A stretch of DNA of 46,186 nt from Amphimedon queenslandica. Its lineage: Eukaryota; Porifera; Demospongiae; Haplosclerida; Niphatidae. The notes beneath the pieces are model-generated. The model did not search any database and had not been told where the DNA came from. It saw only the letters and a program-made list of their open reading frames with translations. The translations under genes were made by a program, and so were the position numbers. Shown one piece after another: positions 22,346 through 32,700 of this stretch (position 1 is the first letter of the stretch; the number at the start of each line of letters is the position of its first letter). Where the stretch lies: the NCBI RefSeq assembly GCF_000090795.2, contig NW_003546291.1, positions 335,147-381,332 of the forward strand. Reading direction: 5' to 3'.

Positions 22346-22669
22346 TTGTCAATGTGTGTCATTATTATTCTGGTCTGGGATGCTACTCTTCCTGATTCTC
22401 TGGCTCCTTCATATTGTAATATTGTGACTTCTGGTCCTAAGGCTGTTGGAGCACTTGCGGAGTCAAAGAAAATTGCCAAGTACTCATCTCTTTCACCTAA
22501 TGTTTGTTTTGTTCCAGTAGCTATTGAGTCACTTGGCTCTTTTGGTCCTAGAACTGTTTCTTTTTTAAAAGACCTCGGTCGCAGAATCTCTAATTATTCT
22601 GGAGATCTTAGAACTACTGAGTTCTTGTTTCAATGGTTGTCTGTCTCCATTCAAAGGGGTAATGCGTGA
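22346..22669 (+). mobile_element. LINE-type retrotransposon, 3' coding end only
   Basis: An open frame ends in a segment typical of the C-terminus of a non-LTR retrotransposon polyprotein common in sponges and cnidarians: [14 protein letters not shown], then [34 protein letters not shown] and [11 protein letters not shown] before the stop at 22667-22669. The reverse transcriptase and endonuclease parts are absent, so this is a 5'-truncated insertion, the usual form of dead LINEs. The T-rich sequence to about 22960 may be its 3' untranslated tail. The frame itself is intact, suggesting a fairly recent insertion. Confidence 0.7.
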
Positions 22670-24032
22670 ATGGTGTGATCGCGTATTCCTGCTTCTGATT
22701 CATATTTCCTTTAATTATTTTATTTAATTTTTATTTTATTTCATTTTGTTTGTTTATTTATTACTAATTGTGTTTCAATTGTTATAATATTTGTTGTTTA
22801 TTGTATTCATTATCATTTTTGCTATTTGTTAATTATTATTGTGATTATTGTAATAATTTATTCTTGCTTTTTTGTTTCCTTCTTTTTGTTTCTCCATTTT
22901 TTGGCTGTCTCCCTCTTCGATCTCTAGTGTTTTGTCTCTTAGGCCACTTATTTGTATTGTAATTCATATTATCAATAATATTATTATTAAGTTAACTCAG
23001 GACTAGCATTATTATTATCTGTAGTATTGATTATTTTTAATTTATAATAATTATTATTAATTACTATTGCTGTTGTTTGTTAATGTTATTATTTAGTAAG
23101 GTAATGAATTGAACCAAAATATGAACTAATACTTTAAAAGTTATTGACATTAATTTTTTACTATACAAATAATTATATGTTTATGTTTTTAATGATACTT
23201 TGTACTGTACTGTTATTAAGAAATAATTAAAAAAATAAGGTCATGTTTACATGACTCCATCGTTTTCTCCATTCCTGTTTCAGGTGTTTACGCTAATCCA
23301 GCAGTTGCACTAATCCAGCAGTTAGGATTTGATATTAGTGTCTAAACCCAACCAAAAATATTTTCATTTTTGTTAAAAGTGTAGTCGTGTAAATGTGGTC
23401 TAAGAATCAGCTCAAGCTTTCTACCCAACATACATGTATATTGTATCAGGAAATGTAAGAAAATTGTCTCCTAGCCATTTTTGACAAGATACCATGGTGT
23501 GTATGTGTATAGCTGTTCAAATCAAAGTCACTATCAGAATAACATAATAGAAGTGAGTTGTGGAGGATACAAGTTGCTTATGGAAATAGGTCAATGTGAG
23601 ACTGAAGTTGATTGAAAAGAGGAGAGGGTGAACATGCATATACATTGATGATTTAAAGTTGACACGTCAACGAGAAAAAACTTTGATGAAAAAGAATTAA
23701 GTCCTAATGGAGATAATGTGTTAAGATCATTTTGTGTAATGGCATCTCACTCAAATGGGGGACTGGATTATAAAGGATCAACAATGAAACTTAATAGGAA
23801 TTATAATCTACAATACACTGGCACAGCATTAATCATTACTAAACATCAGTTCAGCTATCATAACTCTTTCTCTTAAGCCTCTCACTCAGTATAACCATGC
23901 ATAAAAACATGCAGACACTCCCTCAGTAGCAGTATAGCTCCTACACCATCCCCCGCTCTTGCTAATCTAATAAATTTAATTATCACCACTAAAGATAATT
24001 CAAATGATTGCAAAGTCAATCAATTAGTTGGT
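22670..24032. other. Intergenic, AT-rich, with one candidate MITE
   Basis: No gene was recognised. 23242-23402 has inverted ends (ggtcatgtttacatgactcc and gtagtcgtgtaaatgtggtc) that suggest a short element. 23405-23490 resembles the interspersed repeat seen at 3460-3900. The rest is ATT-rich spacer. Confidence 0.45.
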
Positions 24033-25047
24033 TCAATCAAAATTTAAAAAAGTTCGCAATTCCAACATTATTATTATTATTATTATTGCAATGACTCCCA
24101 TTGCACCTCCAACACTGGCTCCTATTGCGGTACCAGGTCCAGGTATAGCAGAACCAACTGCAGCTCCAATAGCAGCTCCAGCACCAGCAAAACTAGCTAA
24201 ATACCCTATTTCAATAATATATCGGTTCCTGGCATAAAACGATAAGAAAGGATATGTTTCATTACTATAACAATCAATACACATGTCCCACAGTGCTCCC
24301 AACCAGTCATCTACTGTAGGTAATTTTGCTTCATCTTTTTCTCCAGCTATACAGAATGGAATATCTCGCAGGTTCTTGATAGAGTGATCGGAAAGTGCAT
24401 TGAGAATGAATCCTTTGAGCTCACTTGCTTGGACTTCTCTTCAAGCTTAATATCAGTAGACTCTTTTATAGTCCCTAACTGAGTAAACACGTCTGCAAAT
24501 GTCAATACAACAACTGTCCTCTTCCACATTTCTTTATTCAAGACGGAAGCTAATCTTGAGAACATACAATGATCAGCTGCTTCACCTTCAAGCTTGGCAA
24601 AGATGAGGATTATGTCAAAATGGTTACACAGCTTAGCAACATCCAACAAGATATCAAGATCACTTTGCTTCCAGTATCTGAGAGCCCAGGGGTATCATAA
24701 ACTCTTATCCTTACACCATCATGCTCTCCTTCAAAAACCTGTGGTACCCGTTCTGATTTGATAGATGCTCTATGTCTAACCTTTGTACCTACTTTGAACA
24801 TTGCCTTGATCAGCTCTGATTTACCAGAACCAACTCAACCCATCACTAGTATAGTAAATGGTCTTCCTCTTTTCTCCATGTCCAGTGTGAGATTTTCCTT
24901 TTTTCCTTCAACGTGTTGTACATCATTAATTCCAGTTCATACAGACAGAGAGCTATCATCTAAAGGAGTAGCCATACTACCTGGTGCCTTGTGCCTCTTT
25001 TGACTTTTATGTTTAACATAAAAAGCTATAGGTTCTATATAGTCCAT
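24033..25047 (-). pseudogene. AIG1-type GTPase with glycine-zipper tail, inactivated
   Basis: The minus-strand reading starts at the ATG ending at 25047 (MDYIEPIAFYVKHKSQKR). It keeps a P-loop (VGSGKS), the G3 motif DTPGLSDT and a G4-like LTFAD, in the order of AIG1/GIMAP-like GTPases. It ends in a long glycine/alanine zipper (GAGAAIGAAVGSAIPGPG) and a poly-isoleucine run encoded by an ATT microsatellite. It is broken in at least four places: a TGA about 37 codons in, a TGA inside the P-loop just before VGSGKS, a frameshift after DTGSK at about 24675, and another near 24425 before LKGFILNALSD. Intact members are thought to remodel membranes or act in immunity; the zipper would insert into a membrane. 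The plus-strand frames overlapping it are shadows. Confidence 0.8.
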
Positions 25048-25236
25048 TGCACACTATTATATAGTTAGTAGTATTAAGCTAATTTGTTAGTTTCATAAAT
25101 AGTTTGTGTCTAGTCTTTGTAGATTTATACTATAGAGTGGGCTGACTGAGGAGCATATGATGCAATGTCTGGAAATTATAAATAAATAAATGATTGGCAA
25201 AAGCCCTTAGGAGAAAACTAACAATAACAATAAAAT
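25048..25236. other. Spacer between GTPase pseudogene and pseudo-X
   Basis: Short AT-rich sequence; nothing recognised. Confidence 0.4.
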
Positions 25237-25692
25237 AAAACTAACAATAGGAAGACAATCTCAAAATTTTTATCAAACATTTTGATTGCTGTTGCTGCTC
25301 TGGTGCTCACTGTAATGGGGGGAATATCATATGATTCCTTTACTTGATGGTCAGTGTTAGCTGCTCTGTGGTAGTCCTTTAGGATCACCTGCCAATCTCA
25401 TAAAAAGGAAAGAAAGTCTCATGTTTGACTTTGATGTGGCTAATTTACCTGAATATTGAAAATGAATTCATAAAATTTTTCATTTGTCCTTTGCTATTAG
25501 ATTTATGTCAATGCATGATCTCATTTTCTTGCTTTAAATTTTGACATGCTAACTTTTGTTGTAAAAATACACATGCCAGTGTATTCCTCTCCTTTTGCTG
25601 CATCTATTATGCTACTTAAGAAGTAGCTGTAGCTTCTTTAGCTTCGATAACCCCTGCAGAAAGTACAGTAATTGCTCAAATTTGAGCACGCC
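25237..25692 (+). pseudogene. Decayed copy of the 3' end of gene X
   Basis: It matches 12130-13005 of gene X: the last transmembrane segment (attgctgttgctgctctggt), the tail (aggatcacctgccaatctca, gctaatttacctgaatattg) and about 180 bp of 3' flank (ttaaattttgacatgctaac, gtaattgctcaaatttga). About 50 bp of the tail is deleted and substitutions give stops, so no protein is made. The hAT-like element of gene X is absent. Because 3' flanking DNA is included, the copy arose by DNA duplication, not retrotransposition. Confidence 0.85.
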
Positions 25693-25837
25693 CACGCTTT
25701 AACTCAGTTAATTAATAAATAAATTAACCACCTTTAAACCACGCCCATTTACGATTAACAATTAACATACTCCATCTCTTTGATCATGGAGGAAAGGTGA
25801 ATAGGACGGCTACTTCTTTGTAGCAAGTTAGAGAGCC

Positions 25838-28800
25838 ATGGCTGCCGGGAGAGAGCACATTGAGAGATGGCTATCAGGGACTAACCGAGAACTGGTGGGT
25901 AATTAAATAACGTAGCGTAGCGAATTAAAAATATCATAGCCCATTTGAACAGCCTCGATCTGCCGGATCAATCCTAATCATCTGGACAACTTGACATACA
26001 CACAATGTATCACACTGCTTAATTTTATGCATGTATCCTTTACTATGATATTTTATACAAGACTAGTATCACTAATGTACTTATTACATTCTTATATTAT
26101 CCTCAGTCGCTGGACAAAGGATACACTCATCCTGCTCACTCGACTGCACTCCCTCAACCCGAGACTACCATTGTATCAAATAGTACTATAGATTCATCTC
26201 CGCCTTCTCTCCTCCTCCCCCCTCAAACCAACAAATCAGTTTTTCCTCATCAATCATCTCACATTTCATGTAAGACGTTTTTATAGTGTTGGATACAAGT
26301 TTTTTACTGGATTATTATTATGTACTCTTGTTATTATACAGTGTTCTAATATAACACATGTACTTTTAATAAATAAAATACCATATAGCGCTTTTAATTT
26401 TGTGGAGCTAAACTTTTGCGGATCGGTATATAAATCAATTGTAGTGGGAAAAACTATTGCGAATTTGTGATGTTATAGCACACCCTTAATGACAATTGAA
26501 TATTTAATGGAGCTTTAATTTGATTTGAGTATTTAATGGAGCTTTAATTTTTTGGTTGCATGCTAATTCCTGAGATTTGCAAAAGTTTTGCTCCTCAAAA
26601 ATAAAGTGCTATATGGTAATACAATGTACGTAAAAGAAAGGTCAGGTATGGAATGAAAAATTTTCAATGCTAGAAGCAAATTAGGACATGAATTAAACTT
26701 TCATTTGCGATTATACATCTCTTAGTTGACTTTCTGTTTATGGCTCACTACATGTACTAAATACCGTAAGTGTAGAAATTTTCGAGGTGTATTAATTTTC
26801 GCTGTTTTCGCGGGTACTAGCTAACCGCGAAAATTAATTTTTTAACCCTTTATGAACAGAACGCCCACACGTCCAATTATAGTTGTTAATAACAATGGCA
26901 CTGTACAAGTTCTTCAGGCGTGTGGACAAAAATAAGGACAAGATAGTAAAGAAGACAAACCTGAGGAGAAGTCACAAGCAGCTGGTGTTGCTAAAGATCC
27001 AGAGAAGTAAAGTAGAAAATGAGGATAGTCCACATGCAATAATTATTACATCACATGACCTTACTGACCACCCCTTCTTTATGATTATCCGCGAAATTTT
27101 ATCCACGCGAAATTTATAAAATAAAGCAACTAGCACAAAACCGCGAAAATTTATTACCTCGAAAATTTCTACACTTACGGTAAATTCTGTAGCCACCTAT
27201 GAATGAGAGTTATGTACATGTATGTATAAATGTGTTAATTGTGATGTTTTACAACTTTATGCTTTTCTCTTTCTCTTCTTAGTATCAAAGAAACCAGGAT
27301 CAAAGAGCCCAAGATTGCTTTCAGTTCATTCACTATCATTTTCTCAACATTTACCACCATCGTCACACTCAGCACCATCCTCACCCTCACTCTTCCGTAA
27401 TAAGTTGACCCCGTCCCCTTCAGATCGATTAAGTGTTGATAAAGATGATCAATCACATACTCTCAGTCCGCCACCAAGAGCATCAAGACACTTATTGACT
27501 AAATCAGTCTCCAGTGATCATTATTGTACATGTAAGTCAATGAACTGTTGTGTATGTGTGTATCAAAGGGACTTCAAAGGACTTCAAAGGGAGTCATACC
27601 AGTCCTGTAGATACTGCTATTACAACTTTAGAGGAGAGATAAGTCACTTATACCAGTGGCTACTTTGGTATTACATTGTAACTTTCCTTTCCTATTGTCC
27701 CTCCCTGTCATTCTTCTCTTCTTTCATGTGACTGGTTAAAGTAATCTTTTGATTAGTATATATCAAGTTATATACGTGTATGTAGCAGGGAGAGGCAAAT
27801 TTTTGAGTCTGAAAATACCCATGCCAAAATTGTGATAAGACTCTTTACAGTCCTTGTGGAGAAATTTTGAGTCAGTTTTAGCTTTTTGAGTCTTTGTTAG
27901 CAACAAGAAAAAATAAAACGTAACGAGAAAGTATAAATTCCTCATTTTTTAGCATCTCATGCATGTACACTGTACAATACATGTAATTGATCGAGTTAAT
28001 CACTTGACATATTAATTTTTTTATAGTATCCAGTGATCGTGAAGATTCACTGAGAAATGATGAGTATGTCACAGAGCAAACATTGACATTACTCTCAGAA
28101 CACATTACAGCATCTAAACTGCCTCTCCTTGCGACTCAGCTTGGCCTGCCTGCCTCTGTATTGGAGGATGCTTTAAATGAATACAAACTACCTGACACTA
28201 GAGCTTTGTATGTACTGCGAGTGTGGCTTGGAAAGGAAAAGAAAGAGGAGGGAGGAGGAGGGGGCACTGTGTCTGAACTAGTTAGTGCATTGGAATTGAT
28301 TGGATTGTATCAGTTAGCTCATCAGTGAGTTATTGAAGGGGAAATGTGTGAGAGAGGAAGGTACTGGAGGGGAGGGAGAGAGAGAGAGAGGGTGGAGGGA
28401 AACAGAGAAAGAGGGAAAGGGAAAGAGAGAGGGTAGAGGGAAAGAGAAAGAGAGAGGGCGAAGGGAAGGTGGAAGTAATGTAAGAGGGAGAAGTGGGAGA
28501 GAGAGAGAGTTATGCAGTACATGTACACGTATTTCATATTATGTCTAAGTTTACGTATTATTTATTTTATTTATATTATTTGTTTTCTTAACAGAGTAAG
28601 AAGTGGAGAAGTGAAGCCTCTTAAGAAGAAGGTTAACTTTACTATGTAGAGAGTAAAGAAGTTGTGTGTGTGTGTGCAGTGCTTAGAGTTCAATTTAAGC
28701 TAATTAGCTTTATTAATGTACAGTGCACGACATTTTTGTATGGGAATATTTTGTTTACTATCCATGACAAGGTTTCCTACATTAACCCTTAGAGAATGTG

Positions 28801-29007
28801 CACGTATTTCATGCTTAATTTAATTTGTATGGAAGGAAAGCAAGCCATAGTTATTGCATTATGTAGTATGCCTTGTGCTCATGTGCCCATAGTTCATACA
28901 AATATGTGTCTTTAAAGGGTCAATTTTTGAAACAAATAAATTAAAAAATTTATGAAAAATCTAATTTTGATTGCAATGAGCTCAAATTTTTTACACAACA
29001 TTACATG

Positions 29008-29047
<40 letters not shown>

Positions 29048-29448
29048 GTTGTCGTCTGATTACAATGTTTCAGATCGAAGCGATAAACGTGCCACCAGTG
29101 TTGGTGGTAATTCAAGACGTAAACCTCTAATGCACTGTCATGGCTTCTCACTTCAGGGCGAAGATGGAGAGAGGACTCTAATTGTAAAGTAGGTTGAGTG
29201 TGATAATGATAATCTAAATTGTGTAATCATTGTGATTTGTGAAAGTCAATCTATACATGTACATATTGAATTGCAATTCATGTGTGTGAAGTTGCTTATG
29301 TTGTATTATCTTTGTATTCATCTTATATTACATTAATTTTTCTCTCATAAAGACATAAACTCTGTCCTTTATATTTCTTTCTCTCTCTGTTTGTAGAGAT
29401 GGAGTCCAAGGGAATCATAGTCAAGTTAAAGGCAGTTTTGATTTTTAA
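25838..29448 (+). CDS. DEATH-domain protein with Ser/Pro-rich linker
   Basis: Exons 25838-25894, 26107-26269, 27283-27531, 28027-28324, then 28595-28631, 29049-29188 and 29397-29448. All phases fit. Translation starts MAAGREHIERWLSGTNREL. A long Ser/Pro-rich, probably disordered part follows (LSVHSLSFSQHLPPSSHSAP). A DEATH domain lies in exon 4 (LLSEHITASKLPLLATQLGL ... LYVLRVWLGKE ... VSELVSALELIGLYQLAHQ), with an inserted Glu/Gly loop. The 3' end has two readings: exon 5 read through stops at 28649 (273 residues), or it splices at a weak donor (aag|gttaac, 28632) to two further exons with matching phases, ending NHSQVKGSFDF at 29448 (331 residues). It is probably a cytoplasmic DEATH adaptor (inference from fold). 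Confidence 0.75.
26379..26618. mobile_element. MITE, TACCATATAGCGC-type ends, intron 2 of DEATH gene
   Basis: The left end taccatatagcgcttttaat and the right end aaataaagtgctatatggta are inverted. Inside, tgaatatttaatggagcttt is tandemly repeated with variation. It is non-coding. Confidence 0.8.
26762..27182. mobile_element. MITE, TACCGTAAGTG-type ends, with an embedded small frame
   Basis: Ends of more than 30 bp are inverted (taccgtaagtgtagaaattt ... aaatttctacacttacggta). The element lies in the same intron as the preceding one. It contains an ATG frame from 26895 (MALYKFFRRVDKNKDKIVKK, then a basic stretch) to 27119. The start resembles that in the element at 35470-35874 and may be the remains of a transposase first exon. 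Confidence 0.85.
28364..28512. repeat. Polypurine tract in intron 4 of the DEATH gene
   Basis: About 150 bp of nearly pure purine (ggagggagagagagagagag, gaaagagaaagagagagggc). Long frames on both strands (Glu/Gly/Arg or Ser/Leu/Pro) are artefacts. Confidence 0.85.
29010..29047. repeat. ATT microsatellite just before an exon
   Basis: About 12-13 ATT/TTA units immediately precede the acceptor tatag at 29044-29048 of the alternative DEATH-gene exon. Confidence 0.9.
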
Positions 29449-29706
29449 TTTTAACTTTCACTACACTTTGGAGATAAAGACTTGAACCACAATACATTGT
29501 GATTATAAATCATTATTTTGTTTAGTATCCCAGTTACGGAACAATTTGTGTTTATACTAGTTGGTAGGCGTGTGGGTTAAATACTTCTCTGCACGTGTAT
29601 CCACGTGGGTAAAGTACTAAACACTTAATAACTGGCCTAATGACAAACACGCCCATTTTAACTGTTTTTGTGATACTTTTTCGAGTACTTTTTCCTCGAC
29701 TTTTTC
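29449..29706. promoter_or_regulatory. Short intergenic space upstream of the NSF fusion gene
   Basis: 258 bp between the longer reading of the DEATH gene and the fusion-gene ATG. It includes a short inverted motif, cacgtgtatccacgtg, at 29592-29607 with two CACGTG E-boxes, which might be regulatory. Confidence 0.35.
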
Positions 29707-32700
29707 ATGATGGATGGGCTGCTAGGAGTTATCAGGACTCTTATCCTATCACTTGCATTAGGGAGTACTATTGCTAATAGATCAGACCAGGAAATCCCTT
29801 CAATTGGAGGTGAGAGGGAGACCACGAGTGGGGGTGTCTCGCCAGATGATAGTGCTGGATATTGCTCCACTGATGATGTGAGTTTGTTGTTCGTCCATAA
29901 ACACACTTATACACTGACACTTAAAACTATACATGTATTGCATGCATGTATGAATGTAAACTGCATTTTGTATGGTTTTAGTGTCGAACAGTTTCACAAT
30001 GCTCATGGTCACCAGCAGAGAATCCTCACCAACTCCTATACTCACTAACAGAGCTGATATCCTCCCCCTCCTCGCTACATTATGTTGTGACGTTACCGAG
30101 TCCAAGAGGTGCTCACATTACATTGAGTCTATGCAGTGGTAGATTGGTTAAGTGTGGTAATGAGCACATTCAGGGTAGTTGTATTACTGTGCCTGGAATC
30201 AAGCCTACTGTAGCAGGTATGTATGCATTACAGTGTACATTGTATTATAGCCTTTATATATGAGAGTGCTGTAAATGTTCAAATAAAAGCCTGGGTGTTT
30301 ATTTTTCGTTGCAGGACAAAAATTGCGTAAAATAAATTAAAAATGCCAAAACTGGATTTCACACTCGAAACCAGTTTAAAGAGTTTAACCATTTGGGATA
30401 TTGTAAGATGTAGGGTACCTACATGTGTATATCGAGTAAAATATGCATATTTATGCAAAGATGCTAGTACCAGGCGTTTATTTATTTATTATTATTATTA
30501 TTATAAACTTTACAGGAGGCCAAAGCCAACCTGATGGAATGCCAACAAAATTGCTGACACCCAGACCAGACAAAAAATAAATAAATATTTGAGTCAGGCT
30601 TTTATTTGAACAATTAGGGGATACAGTGTTATAAATTTTAATGATGTATTATTTACTGTCAAATTAATTTACGTATTAATGAATTAATTATTCAATTGTT
30701 TTATTTATTATTTTAATGTATCTGCAGGTAAAACTATCAGTGTACAGTCACTAGAGGTTGGTATGGCTAGCAGTGGCTTCCAATTAATCCTTGACAATGG
30801 AGCAACTTGTGAAGTGACTAACAAGCCTCGTCGAACAGTTTTAATGTTTCCGTGTGATCCAAATAAGGAGGTCTCACCATCTGATTTTGCTCCACTCAAA
30901 GCATATGAAGGAGATAAGAAGTTGATTTGTAATTATTTTGTTGATTTTCCTCCAAGTCAATATGGCTGTCCTGTATTCCTGAAGGATAGCAATATCATCA
31001 TTGAAGCTGGTATAGTGATTGTAGTACTATTATGCCATTTTCTAAAACTAGTATAGCCTATGCTATTTTTTCAAAAAATGAAAAATACAAAGATGTTGCA
31101 GTAACTACATTTTTAACCAGGGCTCTTACTCTTATGTTTTTAAAACTCTTTTCCTTTTTTCATATTCTCTTTTTCTTTGTCTCTCTTCACCCTCACAGTA
31201 TCAGGCTGTATAAACTCTTCTCCCACAAAAACCACCTCCAATTGTCATTACAATGGTGGACAGACCCTCTCCTTAATTGGACTTGGATTTCACACTCTCT
31301 GCCCACAATACAGCACAATATCAGCTCAACAATCGGCTACCATTAACACAGATAGACTTCAATTGACACCCCAAACTCTCTCAGACTGTACTCATCACTT
31401 AAAATCTACTTATAATATTCTTATTGGTGATACCACTCATTGCACTGACCCTATACTAGTGTCTCCTTATGTTATTAATTGTAGCCTGGCTGGAGGGAGA
31501 GGAGAAGGACTTGATGTCAAGTTGGCGGTGAAGGATTGTCAAAGAAGCTCATCTCGTTATTGTGGAGGTTCATCTGGTATTGTTGCTGTTTTGTCTGGGG
31601 GCGTGTCTTATCGAGAAGCCGTTAATTTTAAGGACAAGTTTAGTAGATTTGTTGAGCTTGGTGTGGGTGGACTGAAGAAAGAGATAGAGGAACTGTATAG
31701 AAGAGCTTTTGCCTCAAGAGGTACGATTTACATGCACAGTTTAATTGTTGCATTTAATTGCTGTACAGTAATTATAAATGTACATGTATTGCTGCATGAA
31801 TATTTATAATTATTGCTATTTATTTTTTAGATGTGTCACCTGATTTATTGGCTCAGTTAGGTATTACACATATAAAGGTAGTATTATTGTTTTATTGTGC
31901 TTCAGTCTTTCTCTTTCTTCTCTACCTCAGGGTATCTTATTATATGGTCCACCTGGTGCTGGTAAGACGCTACTAGCAAGAACAGTGGCTCATTTATTAG
32001 GATCAAAACAGGTAAAACTACTGAATTGAACAATACATGTAGTCATTGTACATTATTTTGTTAACTAATGCTAATCTGTCTCTTTGCAAAAGGTTCAGTT
32101 GATCAATGGTCCTGAAATTGTGAGTAAATTTTTAGGAGAGAGTGAAAGAAATCTAAGGTACACGTACATGTATGTTTATGTACTCTTGGTACTGTACTAC
32201 ATATATTTTATACATATATGTTTAATTTAAATTTTATACATGAAATGCTATTATACTATGTCCCAACTGAGTTTGGACCAAGAAAAACTGGAATAACTTT
32301 TTATAAGAAGTGGGATAAGAATGAGACTTTCACAGGTTTTTAGTCGCCCAATGCCGCTTCAGGATCTCAGGTCTTGGGTCTCTCAGCCCTTGGGAACCCT
32401 GAGAACCGAGTTCTCCCTACAAACCCAATGGCATCCCAAAGCTAACCGCAATGATGTTCTATGATGTCATAGTTTACATAAGCACATGTGGTCGAGCGCC
32501 CAAACTGATAACTCTTCTTTTAAAATGCTAATAGAGCAAGATCTTCTGATAATGATGGCCTTTATGAAGACTAGTTGACTCCAGCAGCTATTGTACTGCT
32601 TATCAGAAAGAACAAGACTGTTTTAAGAGTGAAACAACACAGCCGAAATATCGGCCATGTCTCTATGAATATCATTATAACACGTCATTAGTGACGTAGC

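Noticed and set aside
28322-28548. Glu/Gly/Arg and Ser/Leu/Pro frames on opposite strands
   Set aside because: Artefacts of the polypurine tract.
29707-31830. Splitting the fusion gene into a lectin gene and an NSF gene
   Set aside because: One exon reads continuously through both parts, contains no Met, and all flanking phases fit.
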